A stretch of 64,000 bases of DNA, taken from assembly GCF_030811855.1 (NCBI RefSeq), contig NZ_JAUSRN010000014.1, positions 112,103-176,102 of the forward strand. Direction: 5' to 3'. Source of the DNA: Variovorax paradoxus. GTDB lineage: Bacteria; Pseudomonadota; Gammaproteobacteria; Burkholderiales; Burkholderiaceae_C. Of this stretch, positions 25,498-33,658 are shown piece by piece. The notes under the pieces were generated by a model. That model was not told where the DNA came from, ran no database searches, and saw nothing but the letters and a program-made list of their open reading frames with translations. Position 1 is the first letter of the stretch; every line of letters begins with the position of its first letter. Position numbers and translations under genes: made by a program.

Positions 25498-25647
25498 TCA
25501 GATAGCGAAGAAAAAGCCGCGCACGCGGGGCAGCGCAAAGCGCAGGCGGGGAAAGCCGGCACGCGTGCGCCGTTGCTGTCCGGAAATGCCCCAGGCGCGC
25601 GTGGTCGTGGCAACCACGCGTGCGGCGCGGTCTTGCAGCGGCTGCAT
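25498..25647 (-). CDS. Small basic open frame translationally coupled to ssuA2
   Basis: A 49-aa frame (starting MQPLQDRAARVVATTTRAWG, rich in R, ending RVRGFFFAI) whose ATG overlaps the ssuA2 stop codon as TGATG. It fills the gap between ssuA2 and ssuD, leaving 29 bp before ssuD. I recognise no family. The coupling geometry and fit to the gap favour a translated frame. The composition (many Arg, Ala, Gly in GC-rich DNA) is also what a chance frame would look like, so confidence is low. Confidence 0.35.
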   Translation of the reverse strand: MQPLQDRAARVVATTTRAWGISGQQRRTRAGFPRLRFALPRVRGFFFAI

Positions 25648-26603
25648 CACGCGATACCCGCCGCGGCGGCCTCGAGCACGCTGATCTTTCGGGGGATCAG
25701 CTTCAGTTCGAAGAAGGTGTCGGCGATCTTTTGCTGCTCGGCGAGCACGGCCTTGCTGATGGGGCTGGTGCCGTAGGCCGCGCGCGCTACGGTCAGTTCG
25801 GCCACCGGTTGGGGCAGGCCCCACAGCGCGGCAAACTCGGCGGCCAACTCGTTCTTGTGGGCAGTGCCCCAGACGTCGACCTTGTTGATCTCCTCGATCG
25901 CAATGGCAAGCACGTCGGCGTTCTTAGCCACGTAGCCGAGCGACGAAAAGTAATAGCCGCGGTTGCCCACCACCCCGGTCGCATCGGCCAGGATGCGGGC
26001 CTCCAGCAACTTCTCGGCAGCGGCAAGGAACGGATCCCAGATCACCCATGCGTCGACAGAGCCCTTCTCGAAAGCGGCACGCGCATCGGCCGGCGGCAGG
26101 TAGACGAGGTTCAGATCGCTGTACGCGAGACCGTGCTTCTCGGCCAGCTTGACGATGAAGTAGTGGACGTTGGAGCCCTTGTTGAGGGCGATCTTTTTTC
26201 CCTTGAGGTCGGCCACGCTCCTGATGGCGGAGCCCTTGGGCACCAGCACGGCTTCCGACTGGGGCCGAGGAAGCGTGGTTGCCACGTAGGCGAGCGGCGC
26301 CCCCGCGGCCTGCGCAAAGATGGGCGGCGCTTCGCCCACGTCGCCGAAGTCGATCGAGCCGACGTTCAGCGCCTCGAGCTGCACCGGGCCGGCCGTGAAC
26401 TCGGTCCACTTCACCGACACGCCGAGTGGCGCCAAGCGCTTCTCCAGAGTGCCGCGGCCCTTGAGGATGCTGAGGGCGCCCTTCTGGTGGCCGATACGCA
26501 GCTGGCGGCCCTGCGCCTGGGCCAGCGCCGCGAACGAAGGCAGCGCCAGCGCGGCGGCGGTGCCTTGCAGCAGGCGGCGGCGCGGAATGGAAATCGAAGT
26601 CAT
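25647..26603 (-). CDS. ssuA: Sulfonate-binding protein, second copy (canonical position)
   Basis: A 318-aa periplasmic binding protein. The signal peptide contains RRR (TSISIPRRRLLQGTAAALALPSFAALAQA). The SsuA-like body includes LRIGHQKGALSILKGRGTLEKRLAPLGVSVKWTEF and DARAAFEKGSVDAWVIWDPFLAAAEK. It is paralogous to the 325-aa copy downstream, with the same domain plan and clearly divergent sequence. It therefore probably has different sulfonate specificity. It lies between the 44-aa membrane peptide and ssuD. Confidence 0.9.
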   Translation of the reverse strand: MTSISIPRRRLLQGTAAALALPSFAALAQAQGRQLRIGHQKGALSILKGRGTLEKRLAPLGVSVKWTEFTAGPVQLEALNVGSIDFGDVGEAPPIFAQAAGAPLAYVATTLPRPQSEAVLVPKGSAIRSVADLKGKKIALNKGSNVHYFIVKLAEKHGLAYSDLNLVYLPPADARAAFEKGSVDAWVIWDPFLAAAEKLLEARILADATGVVGNRGYYFSSLGYVAKNADVLAIAIEEINKVDVWGTAHKNELAAEFAALWGLPQPVAELTVARAAYGTSPISKAVLAEQQKIADTFFELKLIPRKISVLEAAAAGIA

Positions 26604-26617
26604 GAAGGCGTGTCCTT

Positions 26618-26752
26618 TCAGGCCGAGATGAAGCCGACGATGAGCGCAATGGCGGTCACCACGATCGTGCTGATGGCAAGGTCTCGCAGCGCGCGCCAGA
26701 TGGAGCGAGGCGGCGTGTCGAGCGCGGAGTCTTCGGTGGCTACGGGGTTCAT
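26618..26752 (-). CDS. 44-aa single-span membrane peptide in the sulfonate locus
   Basis: A 44-aa frame opening MNPVATEDSALDTPPRSIWR. About 18 polar residues are followed by a basic/aromatic stretch (RSIWRALRD) and one hydrophobic helix (LAISTIVVTAIALIVGFISA) running to the stop. An AAGGA ribosome-binding site lies 8 nt upstream of the ATG. It ends 14 bp before ssuA2 on the same strand. The length, clean amphipathic-to-transmembrane plan and operon fit make it a believable small protein. It could be an accessory subunit of the SsuABC importer, but I know no family for it. Confidence 0.6.
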   Translation of the reverse strand: MNPVATEDSALDTPPRSIWRALRDLAISTIVVTAIALIVGFISA

Positions 26753-26856
26753 GTATGGATTCCTTTGGGCAAAGCTGTCCCCTTGCCGCGCACGGGCGAC
26801 TTCAAAAGCGGGAACGGAAATGAGATTGGCTGAGCGTGGGTTCGACGAAGAACCGG

Positions 26857-27441
26857 TCAGACGCTACATCGCACGCGGGAAAATGGGACTGGCTCGAAGC
26901 CGTGTGTTGCGGGCAGCTTCAACCCTTCGGTCGCGAGCACCTCGACGGCCTCGTTGAGCCGCTCGGCCAGGTCAGCATGCACCTGGTAGGCGTTCTCGGG
27001 TGTCAGCGTGATCTGCGAATCGGTCGCGTAGACGCCCGGCAGGATGTGGCGCGCCGAGAGCGCATGCAGCACCGGCCGCAATGCATAGTCGAGCGCGAGC
27101 ATGTGGTGCGGGCTGCCGCCCGTGGCCAGCGGCAGCACCGTCTTGCCCTTCAGCGCGTTCTGCGCCAGCAGGTCGAGAAAAACCTTCAGCACCCCGCTGT
27201 AAGCCGCCTTGTAGACCGGCGTCGCCACCACGACGACGCGCGCATGCGCCACCTGCGCAATGGCGCGCTCGATCGCCGGATGGTTCCAGTCGGCCAAGAG
27301 CAGCGCCTCTGGAGGCAGCTCGCGGATTGCGAGCCGCTCGATCTGCGCATTGCGGCCCGCCAGGCGCTCGGCCACGGCCTCGAGCAAGGCGGTGGAACGC
27401 GATGGTGCCGAAGGGCTGCCGGCAATCAAGAGAACGGACAC
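26857..27441 (-). CDS. ssuE: NAD(P)H-dependent FMN reductase
   Basis: A 194-aa flavodoxin-like reductase. It opens VSVLLIAGSPSAPSRSTALLEAV with the FMN phosphate loop, followed by VVVVATPVYKAAYSGVLKVFLDLL and ATGGSPHHMLALDYALRPVL, which match SsuE. It supplies reduced FMN to SsuD. The GTG at 27441 is chosen because the fold begins there and 25 residues of upstream frame look non-coding. It is the first enzyme gene of the ssu run, preceded by sbp2, with 104 bp to the small membrane peptide gene. Confidence 0.88.
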   Translation of the reverse strand: MSVLLIAGSPSAPSRSTALLEAVAERLAGRNAQIERLAIRELPPEALLLADWNHPAIERAIAQVAHARVVVVATPVYKAAYSGVLKVFLDLLAQNALKGKTVLPLATGGSPHHMLALDYALRPVLHALSARHILPGVYATDSQITLTPENAYQVHADLAERLNEAVEVLATEGLKLPATHGFEPVPFSRVRCSV

Positions 27442-27560
27442 AGATGGCTTTCGTTGTTGTTGGTGGTGATAACGCGAGAAGCTTCGACGCGAGCGGCGGC
27501 CTGCCCGCCCCGGCAAGGGCTGGACACAGCAACCTCGAAAGTGCGCGAAGCGTCGGCGCG

Positions 27561-28589
27561 CTACTTCGTGTAGATCTGGTCGAACGAGCCGCCGTCCGCG
27601 AAGTGCGCCTTGTCGGCCTTCGCCCAGCCACCGAAGGCCTGGTCGATGGTTACCAGCGTCAGCTTGGGAAACTGCTTGTCGTACTTGGCCTTGGCCTTTT
27701 CCGAGGTCGGGCGATAGAAGTTGCGACCCGCAATGTCCTGGCCTTCGTCCGAATACAGGTACTTGAGGTATTCCTCGGCCACGGCACGGGTGCCCTTCTT
27801 GTCGACCACCTTGTCGACCACCGCCACCGTGGGCTCGGCCAGGATGGAAATGGACGGCACCACGATCTCGAACTTCTCGGCGCCGAATTCCTTCAGCGCC
27901 AGGAAGGCTTCGTTCTCCCAGGCCAGCAGGACGTCGCCCACGCCGCGCTGCACGAAGGTGATGGTGGAGCCGCGCGCGCCGGTGTCCAGCACAGGCACGT
28001 TCTTGAACAGGCTGCCGATGTATTCCTTGGCCTTGGCGTCGCTGCCGTACTTTCGCTTGGCAAACTCCCAGGCGGCCAGGTAGTTCCAGCGGGCGCCACC
28101 CGAGGTCTTGGGGTTAGGCGTGATCACCTGCACGCCGGGCTTGACGAGGTCGTCCCAGTCCTTCAGGCCCTTGGGGTTGCCCTTCTTCACCAGGAACACG
28201 ATGGTCGAGGTGTAGGGCGCAGAGTTCTGCGGCAGGCGCTTCTGCCAATCGGCCTTGACCACGCCGCCGTGCGTGACCAGCGCGTCGATGTCGCCGCCCA
28301 GCGCCAGCGTGGCCACGTCGGCATCGATGCCGTCGATGATCGACCGGGCCTGCTTGCCCGAACCGCCGTGCGACTGCTTGATGGTCACGTCCTGGCCTGT
28401 CTTGGCCTTCCAGTATTTCGCGAACGCCCGGTTGTAGTCGACGTAGAGCTCGCGCGTCGGGTCATACGACACATTGAGCAGCGTCACCGGGCCGGCGCCC
28501 TGCGCAAACGACGGCAATGCCGTCAGGGCCATGGCACCGGCCACGCCGGCCCCCAGGGAAAGCTTGATAAAGTCGCGGCGAAGGCTCAT
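27561..28589 (-). CDS. sbp: Periplasmic sulfate-binding protein (second copy)
   Basis: A 342-aa Sbp-family protein. The signal peptide runs over residues 1-31 (MSLRRDFIKLSLGAGVAGAM...SFAQG, with an RR pair). The core includes LLNVSYDPTRELYVDYNRAF, QSHGGSGKQARSIIDGIDADVATLALG and TSGGARWNYLAAWEFAKRK. The ATG at 28589 gives a proper signal peptide. It heads the sulfonate locus, 119 bp upstream of ssuE, and is separate from the cysTWA permease genes that must serve it. It may bind sulfate or thiosulfate. Confidence 0.9.
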   Translation of the reverse strand: MSLRRDFIKLSLGAGVAGAMALTALPSFAQGAGPVTLLNVSYDPTRELYVDYNRAFAKYWKAKTGQDVTIKQSHGGSGKQARSIIDGIDADVATLALGGDIDALVTHGGVVKADWQKRLPQNSAPYTSTIVFLVKKGNPKGLKDWDDLVKPGVQVITPNPKTSGGARWNYLAAWEFAKRKYGSDAKAKEYIGSLFKNVPVLDTGARGSTITFVQRGVGDVLLAWENEAFLALKEFGAEKFEIVVPSISILAEPTVAVVDKVVDKKGTRAVAEEYLKYLYSDEGQDIAGRNFYRPTSEKAKAKYDKQFPKLTLVTIDQAFGGWAKADKAHFADGGSFDQIYTK

Positions 28590-28624
28590 GGTGTCTGGCT
28601 CAAAAAGGCATATCGATGAAGCCA

Positions 28625-28639
28625 CGTATTCTGAATACG
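28625..28639. promoter_or_regulatory. Inverted repeat upstream of sbp2, candidate operator
   Basis: CGTATTC-T-GAATACG is a perfect 7-bp inverted repeat about 36 bp upstream of the sbp2 ATG, in the AT-rich 136-bp region divergent from yggX. Position and symmetry suggest a regulator site (CysB, Cbl or SsuR-like), but no consensus can be confirmed here. Confidence 0.45.
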
Positions 28640-28725
28640 ACATATAGAAACTGGAACGACCGAGTTCTCAGTTCTAAATAGCAAAATCAACTAAGCAACC
28701 GCTTTCCCCACCAGAGGCATTAAAA

Positions 28726-28998
28726 ATGGCACGCATGGTTCAGTGCATCAAGCTCGGCAAAGAGGCCGAAGGGCTCGACTTCCCGCCCTATCCCGGGGAA
28801 CTGGGCAAGCGCCTGTGGGAAAACGTCAGCAAGGAAGCCTGGGCCGCCTGGCTCAAGCAGCAGACCATGCTGGTGAATGAGAACCGGCTGAATCTGGCCG
28901 ACCTGCGCGCCCGCCAGTATTTGGCCCGCCAGATGGAAAAGCACTTCTTCGGCGAAGGCGCCGACGTCGCCCAGGGCTACGTTCCCCCTTCGAACTGA
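28726..28998 (+). CDS. yggX: Fe(2+)-trafficking / oxidative damage protection protein YggX
   Basis: A 90-aa protein of the YggX family. It begins MARMVQCIKLGKEAEGLDFPPYPGELGKR with the conserved Cys7, and contains WLKQQTMLVNENRLNLADLRAR. Length matches E. coli YggX (91 aa). It protects labile iron-sulfur clusters and buffers ferrous iron. It lies 7 bp upstream of mnmC. Confidence 0.95.
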   Translation: MARMVQCIKLGKEAEGLDFPPYPGELGKRLWENVSKEAWAAWLKQQTMLVNENRLNLADLRARQYLARQMEKHFFGEGADVAQGYVPPSN

Positions 28999-29005
28999 GC
29001 CCGCC

Positions 29006-30847
29006 TTGGCCGCCGAGCCCGTCGCCTGGCGCGCCGACGGCGTGCCGTACAGCGAGCGCTTCGACGACATCTACCACACCGAAACCGGAGCGCTGGCGCA
29101 GTCGCGCCATGTGTTTTTGGGCGGCTGCGGCCTGCCTGAAGCCTGGGCCGGACGTCCGCAATGGCGGATTCTCGAAACTGGATTCGGGCTCGGACTCAAT
29201 TTTCTGACAACCTGGCAGGCTTGGCGTGCGGACGCCAACCGGCCGAGGCTGCTGCATTTCGTCTCCGTAGAAGCGCACCCGGTTGGTGCAGAAGACCTGT
29301 TGCGCGCTGCCGAGGCCTATCCAGAGCTGGCATCGCTGGCTGGGGAACTCGTGGCGCAGTGGCACGGGCTCCTGCTGGGCTTTCACCGGCTTGCCTTCGA
29401 CGAGGGCCGGGTCTTGCTCACGCTGTGCATCGGCGATGTGCAGGCCATGCTGCGCGCGCAGCGCTTCGAAGCCGACAGCATCTTTCTCGATGGTTTCAGC
29501 CCGCAGCAGAACCCCGCGATGTGGTCGCCGGACACGCTTAAAGCCGTCTCGCGCTTTGCACGCCAGGGCACGGGCCTCGCCACCTGGACCTATGCGCGTC
29601 CGGTGCGCGACGTGCTCTCGCAGAACGGATTTCAGCTTGAAAGGCGCGAGGGCCTGCCGCCCAAGCGCGACTGCCTCGCCGGCGTGTTCGCGCCTGCCTG
29701 GACCGTGCGCCGCCGCGGCCCGGCGCCCGAGCACGTCGAGAAGCCGGGGAGCTGCGCAGTCATCGGTGCCGGCCTGGCCGGCGCCGCCGTGGCGGCGAGC
29801 CTGGCACGGCGCGGATGGCAGGTGACGATGCTCGATGCGGCCGATCGCCCGGCCGCCGGCGCTTCGGGCCTGCCGGTCGGCGTGATGGCGCCGCATGTCT
29901 CGCCCGACGACGCCCTGCTGTCGCGGCTCACGCGCGCCGGCATTCGCGCCACGTGGCTCGAACTGGAACGCCTGCTGGAACAAGGCCGTGACTGGCGCGC
30001 CAGCGGCGTGCTCGAGCGCCGGCCTCAGGGCGACACGCGGGTGCCCGCCGAATGGAGCGACAGCGGCCCCAATGAGTCGTGGCCCGCAAGCACGACGCAA
30101 TTGGCGCAGACGGGGCTGCCTGCCGATACGCCCGCGCTCTGGCACGCACGTGCGGGCTGGGTGCGTCCTTCGCGTTTGATCGAGGCGTGGCTGCGCGAGC
30201 CGGGCGTCGAGTTTCGCGGCAATGCCACGGTCGCGCGGCTGTCCCACGGCGCAACTGGGTGGCAATTGTTCGATGATGCTGGCCGGTTGCTGGCCAAAGC
30301 CGACCGCGTCGTCGTTGCCGCGGGCTACCAATCTGGCCGCTTCGGTCCCGCGCTTCCGCTGCAGCCGGTGCGCGGGCAGGTTGCGTGGGGCCGCGTGGCG
30401 GACGAACTCGCGCTGCCCGCCACGCCGCTCAATGGCGACGGCCACCTGATCGCCCATGTACCCGAAGGCGAAGGCGCCCAGCTCTGGCTCGCCGGCGCCA
30501 CCTTCGACCGGGACAGCACCGATCTCGAGCCGAACGATGCCGATGCAACCGCAAACCACGAGCGCCTGAAGCGGCTGCACCCCGCCGCAGCCGCTGTATT
30601 AGCTGGGAGCTTCGATCGCGGCGAGGTCAACGCCTGGGTCGGCGTGCGCTGCGCCTCTGGCGACCGCCGCCCGCTGGTCGGTCCGTTGAACAACGCCGGC
30701 CTCTGGGTATGCACCGCCCTGGGCTCGCGCGGGCTCAGCTTCGCGGCGCTATGCGCCGAGCTGCTGGCCGCGCAATGGCACGGCGAACCGCTGCCGCTGC
30801 CCGCCAACCTCGCGAAGGCGCTGGGGACGCAGCGCACAGAGGTTTAG
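29006..30847 (+). CDS. mnmC: tRNA 5-methylaminomethyl-2-thiouridine biosynthesis bifunctional protein
   Basis: A 613-aa two-domain enzyme. Residues 1-235 are the SAM methyltransferase (ETGFGLGLNFLTTWQAW, then the catalytic FLDGFSPQQNPAMW). From about residue 245 comes the FAD oxidoreductase (SCAVIGAGLAGAAVAASLARRGW). It completes mnm5s2U in tRNA anticodons. The TTG start at 29006 is the first in-frame start after yggX and gives the family N terminus. Together with yggX it forms a two-gene unit. Length is slightly below the 668 aa of E. coli. Confidence 0.93.
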   Translation: MAAEPVAWRADGVPYSERFDDIYHTETGALAQSRHVFLGGCGLPEAWAGRPQWRILETGFGLGLNFLTTWQAWRADANRPRLLHFVSVEAHPVGAEDLLRAAEAYPELASLAGELVAQWHGLLLGFHRLAFDEGRVLLTLCIGDVQAMLRAQRFEADSIFLDGFSPQQNPAMWSPDTLKAVSRFARQGTGLATWTYARPVRDVLSQNGFQLERREGLPPKRDCLAGVFAPAWTVRRRGPAPEHVEKPGSCAVIGAGLAGAAVAASLARRGWQVTMLDAADRPAAGASGLPVGVMAPHVSPDDALLSRLTRAGIRATWLELERLLEQGRDWRASGVLERRPQGDTRVPAEWSDSGPNESWPASTTQLAQTGLPADTPALWHARAGWVRPSRLIEAWLREPGVEFRGNATVARLSHGATGWQLFDDAGRLLAKADRVVVAAGYQSGRFGPALPLQPVRGQVAWGRVADELALPATPLNGDGHLIAHVPEGEGAQLWLAGATFDRDSTDLEPNDADATANHERLKRLHPAAAAVLAGSFDRGEVNAWVGVRCASGDRRPLVGPLNNAGLWVCTALGSRGLSFAALCAELLAAQWHGEPLPLPANLAKALGTQRTEV

Positions 30848-30926
30848 GCGCACATTTCCCGTCATTCGGCGGCATCTGACCGCCCGCAGCAACCACGGCC
30901 TCCGCCAACACGTGAGAATGCTCCGC

Positions 30927-31829
30927 ATGGCCATCCAATACGACATCACGCACACCACCGTCTACCGCTACAAGAATCCGGTGACCTTCGGGCTGCACCG
31001 CGTCATGTTCCGGCCGCGCGACAGCCATGACCTGCGGGTGCTGGCCACCGACCTGCAGGTGAGCCCGCAGTCGTTCACGCGGCTGATCCAGGACCCGCAT
31101 TCGAACTCGGTCGCGCTGGTGCAGCCCATGGGCGAAGCCACGGAACTGCGCATCGTGTGCTCCTTCACCATCGAGCACGTGCCGGCGCAGCAAGACCAGC
31201 TCGCGCTCGACCCGGCGGCCGAGTTCCTGCCCTTTGCCTATACCGTGCAAGAGCGCCTCGACCTGGAGCACTACCTGCGGCCGCACCACGACGATGACGC
31301 GGGCGGAACCCTGATCCGCTGGGCCCACCAGTTCCTGCATACCGACCAGCCCAACAGCACGCGCGAAGTGCTCGCGCGCATGAACGCGCACATCGGCCAG
31401 AGCCTCGAATACAAGGCGCGCGACGAGGAAGGCACGCAGACGCCGCTCCAGACACTGGCGCTCGGCAGCGGGAGCTGCCGCGACTACGCGCTCCTGATGA
31501 TGGAGGCTGCGCGGCGCCTGGGCATAGCCACGCGATTCGTCTCGGGCTATCTCTACGACGCCGCCCTCGACCGTGCGGCCCAGGCGCCCGGCGAATCGAT
31601 GACCGGCGCCGGCACCACGCACGCCTGGCTGCAGGCTTATCTTCCGGGCATCGGCTGGCTCGCCTTCGATCCCACCAACAACCTCATGGGCAGTGGGCAG
31701 CTGATTCGCGTCGGCGTGACTCGCGATCCGGCGCAGGCCGCGCCGATCTCCGGCAGTTGGTACGGCGATGCCGAGGCCTATGACGGCCTCGAGGCCACCG
31801 TGGTGGTGACGCGCCGCAAGGAAGGCTGA
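30927..31829 (+). CDS. Transglutaminase-like family protein
   Basis: A 300-aa protein. The N-terminal bacterial transglutaminase-like region is IQYDITHTTVYRYKNPVTFGLHRVMFRPRDSHD. The papain-like core has the catalytic Cys in GSGSCRDYALLMMEAARRLG and the His/Asp in TTHAWLQAYLPGIGWLAFDPTNN. Such proteins are usually cysteine peptidases or amidases in bacteria. Start choice between 30912, 30918 and 30927 is open; 30927 gives the usual family N terminus. There is no signal peptide, so it is probably cytoplasmic. Confidence 0.87.
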   Translation: MAIQYDITHTTVYRYKNPVTFGLHRVMFRPRDSHDLRVLATDLQVSPQSFTRLIQDPHSNSVALVQPMGEATELRIVCSFTIEHVPAQQDQLALDPAAEFLPFAYTVQERLDLEHYLRPHHDDDAGGTLIRWAHQFLHTDQPNSTREVLARMNAHIGQSLEYKARDEEGTQTPLQTLALGSGSCRDYALLMMEAARRLGIATRFVSGYLYDAALDRAAQAPGESMTGAGTTHAWLQAYLPGIGWLAFDPTNNLMGSGQLIRVGVTRDPAQAAPISGSWYGDAEAYDGLEATVVVTRRKEG

Positions 31830-32014
31830 AGCCCTCGCGCGGAGGTGTCGCGCACGCGATAGCAGCTACGGGAAAGCCCGGCCCGCCGCGCCGGGCAACG
31901 CCCCTACGCTGCCCCGCCGGTTCAGCGAAATAGCACGGTCGTTCTCTACGGTCGGGCGAGGCTCCGCTGTGCCGGGCTTCTTCCCAACACCAACAAAGCG
32001 GAGAGAGACACCTC

Positions 32015-33523
32015 ATGCATTCAGCGCGCCTGACATTTCTTGCCCTTGCAGCCAGCCTTGCCGTCGCATCCTGCGGCGGGGGCGGCGGCGGTAACGGTTT
32101 TGCCTTCACGCCACTGCCTCCGGCTCCGGCTCCCGCGCCCCCGGCACCGCCCCCTCCGCCTCCTCCCCCACCCGAAGAAACCCGGCTGCAGGACAGCCGC
32201 AATTCCTTCGCGCCCGCCGATCCTGCGGCCACCACTTTTGCGGCGCTCGCGGCCGACGCAAGCGACAGCGTCGACAACGCCACCACCAGCCGCTGGGCCG
32301 GCATGCTCGGCGGCGCGCAATACCGCGTCGAGGTGCCCGCCAACTGGAACGGCAAGCTCGTGATGTACGCGCACGGCTATGCCGGCGACGTCAACCTGCT
32401 GAAGGTAAATAACCCGTCCATCCGCCGCTACCTGATCCAGAACGGCTACGCCTGGGCCGCATCGAGCTACAGCAAGAACTTCTACGACGTGCGCGCGGGC
32501 GTGGAAGACACCAACGCACTGGCCCTGCAGTTCAACGCCATCGCCAAGGCCAACGGGCGCGAGCTCGCCGCACCGTCTAAGGTCTACATCACCGGCCACT
32601 CGATGGGCGGCCACATCACGGCGGCGGCCATCGAGGACGAGGCCTACGCAACGGCCAACCACAAGATGAAGTACAACGGCGCGGTTCCGATGTGCGGCGT
32701 GGTCGGCGACACCGAGCTGTTCGACTACTTCTCGGGCGCGCAGATCGCCGCGCAGGCACTGGCGGGGCTGCCCAAGTACCCGACCGTCAATTGGTCGGAC
32801 ATCAAGGCGCAGGTCACCAGCACCCTGTACACCGCCTTTCCAGGAACGCCGACGGCCACCGGTTTGAAGTTCGCCTCGGTGGTGAAGAACCTCACCGGGG
32901 GTGAGCGCCCGATGTTCGACCTGGGCTTCACGCAAGGCGGCTCGTTCGCGGCGGTGTGGGGCGTGTTCGGCAGCGACGGCACGGTCAACGGCATCCTGAA
33001 CAGGAGCACGCTCGACACCAACCGGTTCACCTACACCATCGACGGGGACCAGCCAGGGACCACCGCGCTGAACGCTTCCGTGCTCAAGCTGACGGCGGCC
33101 GTCGACGCCAACCGCCTGCGCACCGACGGCCTGCGCTGGATCCCCAAGGCCAATGGCGAATTCAAGATTCCGGTGGTCACGCTGCACACGCTGGGCGATC
33201 TCTACGTGCCCTTCAGCATGGAGCAGATCTACAACCAGCGCGCGGCCGCCAAGGGCAACAGCGGCTGGCTGGTGCAGCGCGCGGTTCGCGGCATCTCGCA
33301 TTGCGATTTCACCATCGCCGAGCAGGTCGAGGCCTTCGATGCGATGGTCAAGTGGGAGCGTGACGGCGTGAAGCCGGCGGGCGACGATGTGATTACCGCG
33401 GCCACGGTGGCGGACCCGGCCTATGGCTGCACCTTCACGCGGCCGCTAGGCACGGTGGACGAAGGTGACACCAGCAAGGCGACGCGTCCGGGCGCAGCCG
33501 CCGCACGCCCCTGCCCGCCCTGA
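32015..33523 (+). CDS. Lipoprotein alpha/beta hydrolase with Gly/Pro linker
   Basis: A 502-aa secreted serine hydrolase. A signal peptide with lipobox (VASC, lipidated Cys20) is followed by six glycines and a proline-rich spacer (about residues 35-55). The hydrolase domain follows, with nucleophile elbow VYITGHSMGGHIT and candidate acid/His in LGDLYVP and RGISHCDF. It is likely displayed on the outer membrane and cleaves an ester or peptide substrate. I do not recognise a specific subfamily. The 185-bp upstream region has GC-rich dyads and no clear promoter. Confidence 0.8.
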   Translation: MHSARLTFLALAASLAVASCGGGGGGNGFAFTPLPPAPAPAPPAPPPPPPPPPEETRLQDSRNSFAPADPAATTFAALAADASDSVDNATTSRWAGMLGGAQYRVEVPANWNGKLVMYAHGYAGDVNLLKVNNPSIRRYLIQNGYAWAASSYSKNFYDVRAGVEDTNALALQFNAIAKANGRELAAPSKVYITGHSMGGHITAAAIEDEAYATANHKMKYNGAVPMCGVVGDTELFDYFSGAQIAAQALAGLPKYPTVNWSDIKAQVTSTLYTAFPGTPTATGLKFASVVKNLTGGERPMFDLGFTQGGSFAAVWGVFGSDGTVNGILNRSTLDTNRFTYTIDGDQPGTTALNASVLKLTAAVDANRLRTDGLRWIPKANGEFKIPVVTLHTLGDLYVPFSMEQIYNQRAAAKGNSGWLVQRAVRGISHCDFTIAEQVEAFDAMVKWERDGVKPAGDDVITAATVADPAYGCTFTRPLGTVDEGDTSKATRPGAAAARPCPP

Positions 33524-33658
33524 TCGGCATGTGATCGGCATGTGACCGGCGGGCTAAGTCTCGCGCAGCAAGAGGCGGGGAAGCGACATTGACGCCCGTT
33601 CCAAACGGCGGCAATGTCGCACCATCGGCGTGGCACCGAACGCCTTGAAGGACGACGC

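Noticed and set aside
31860..31900. Terminator after the transglutaminase-like gene (GCCCGGC/GCCGGGC)
   Set aside because: There is a dyad but no T tract, and similar GC-rich dyads occur by chance in this genome.
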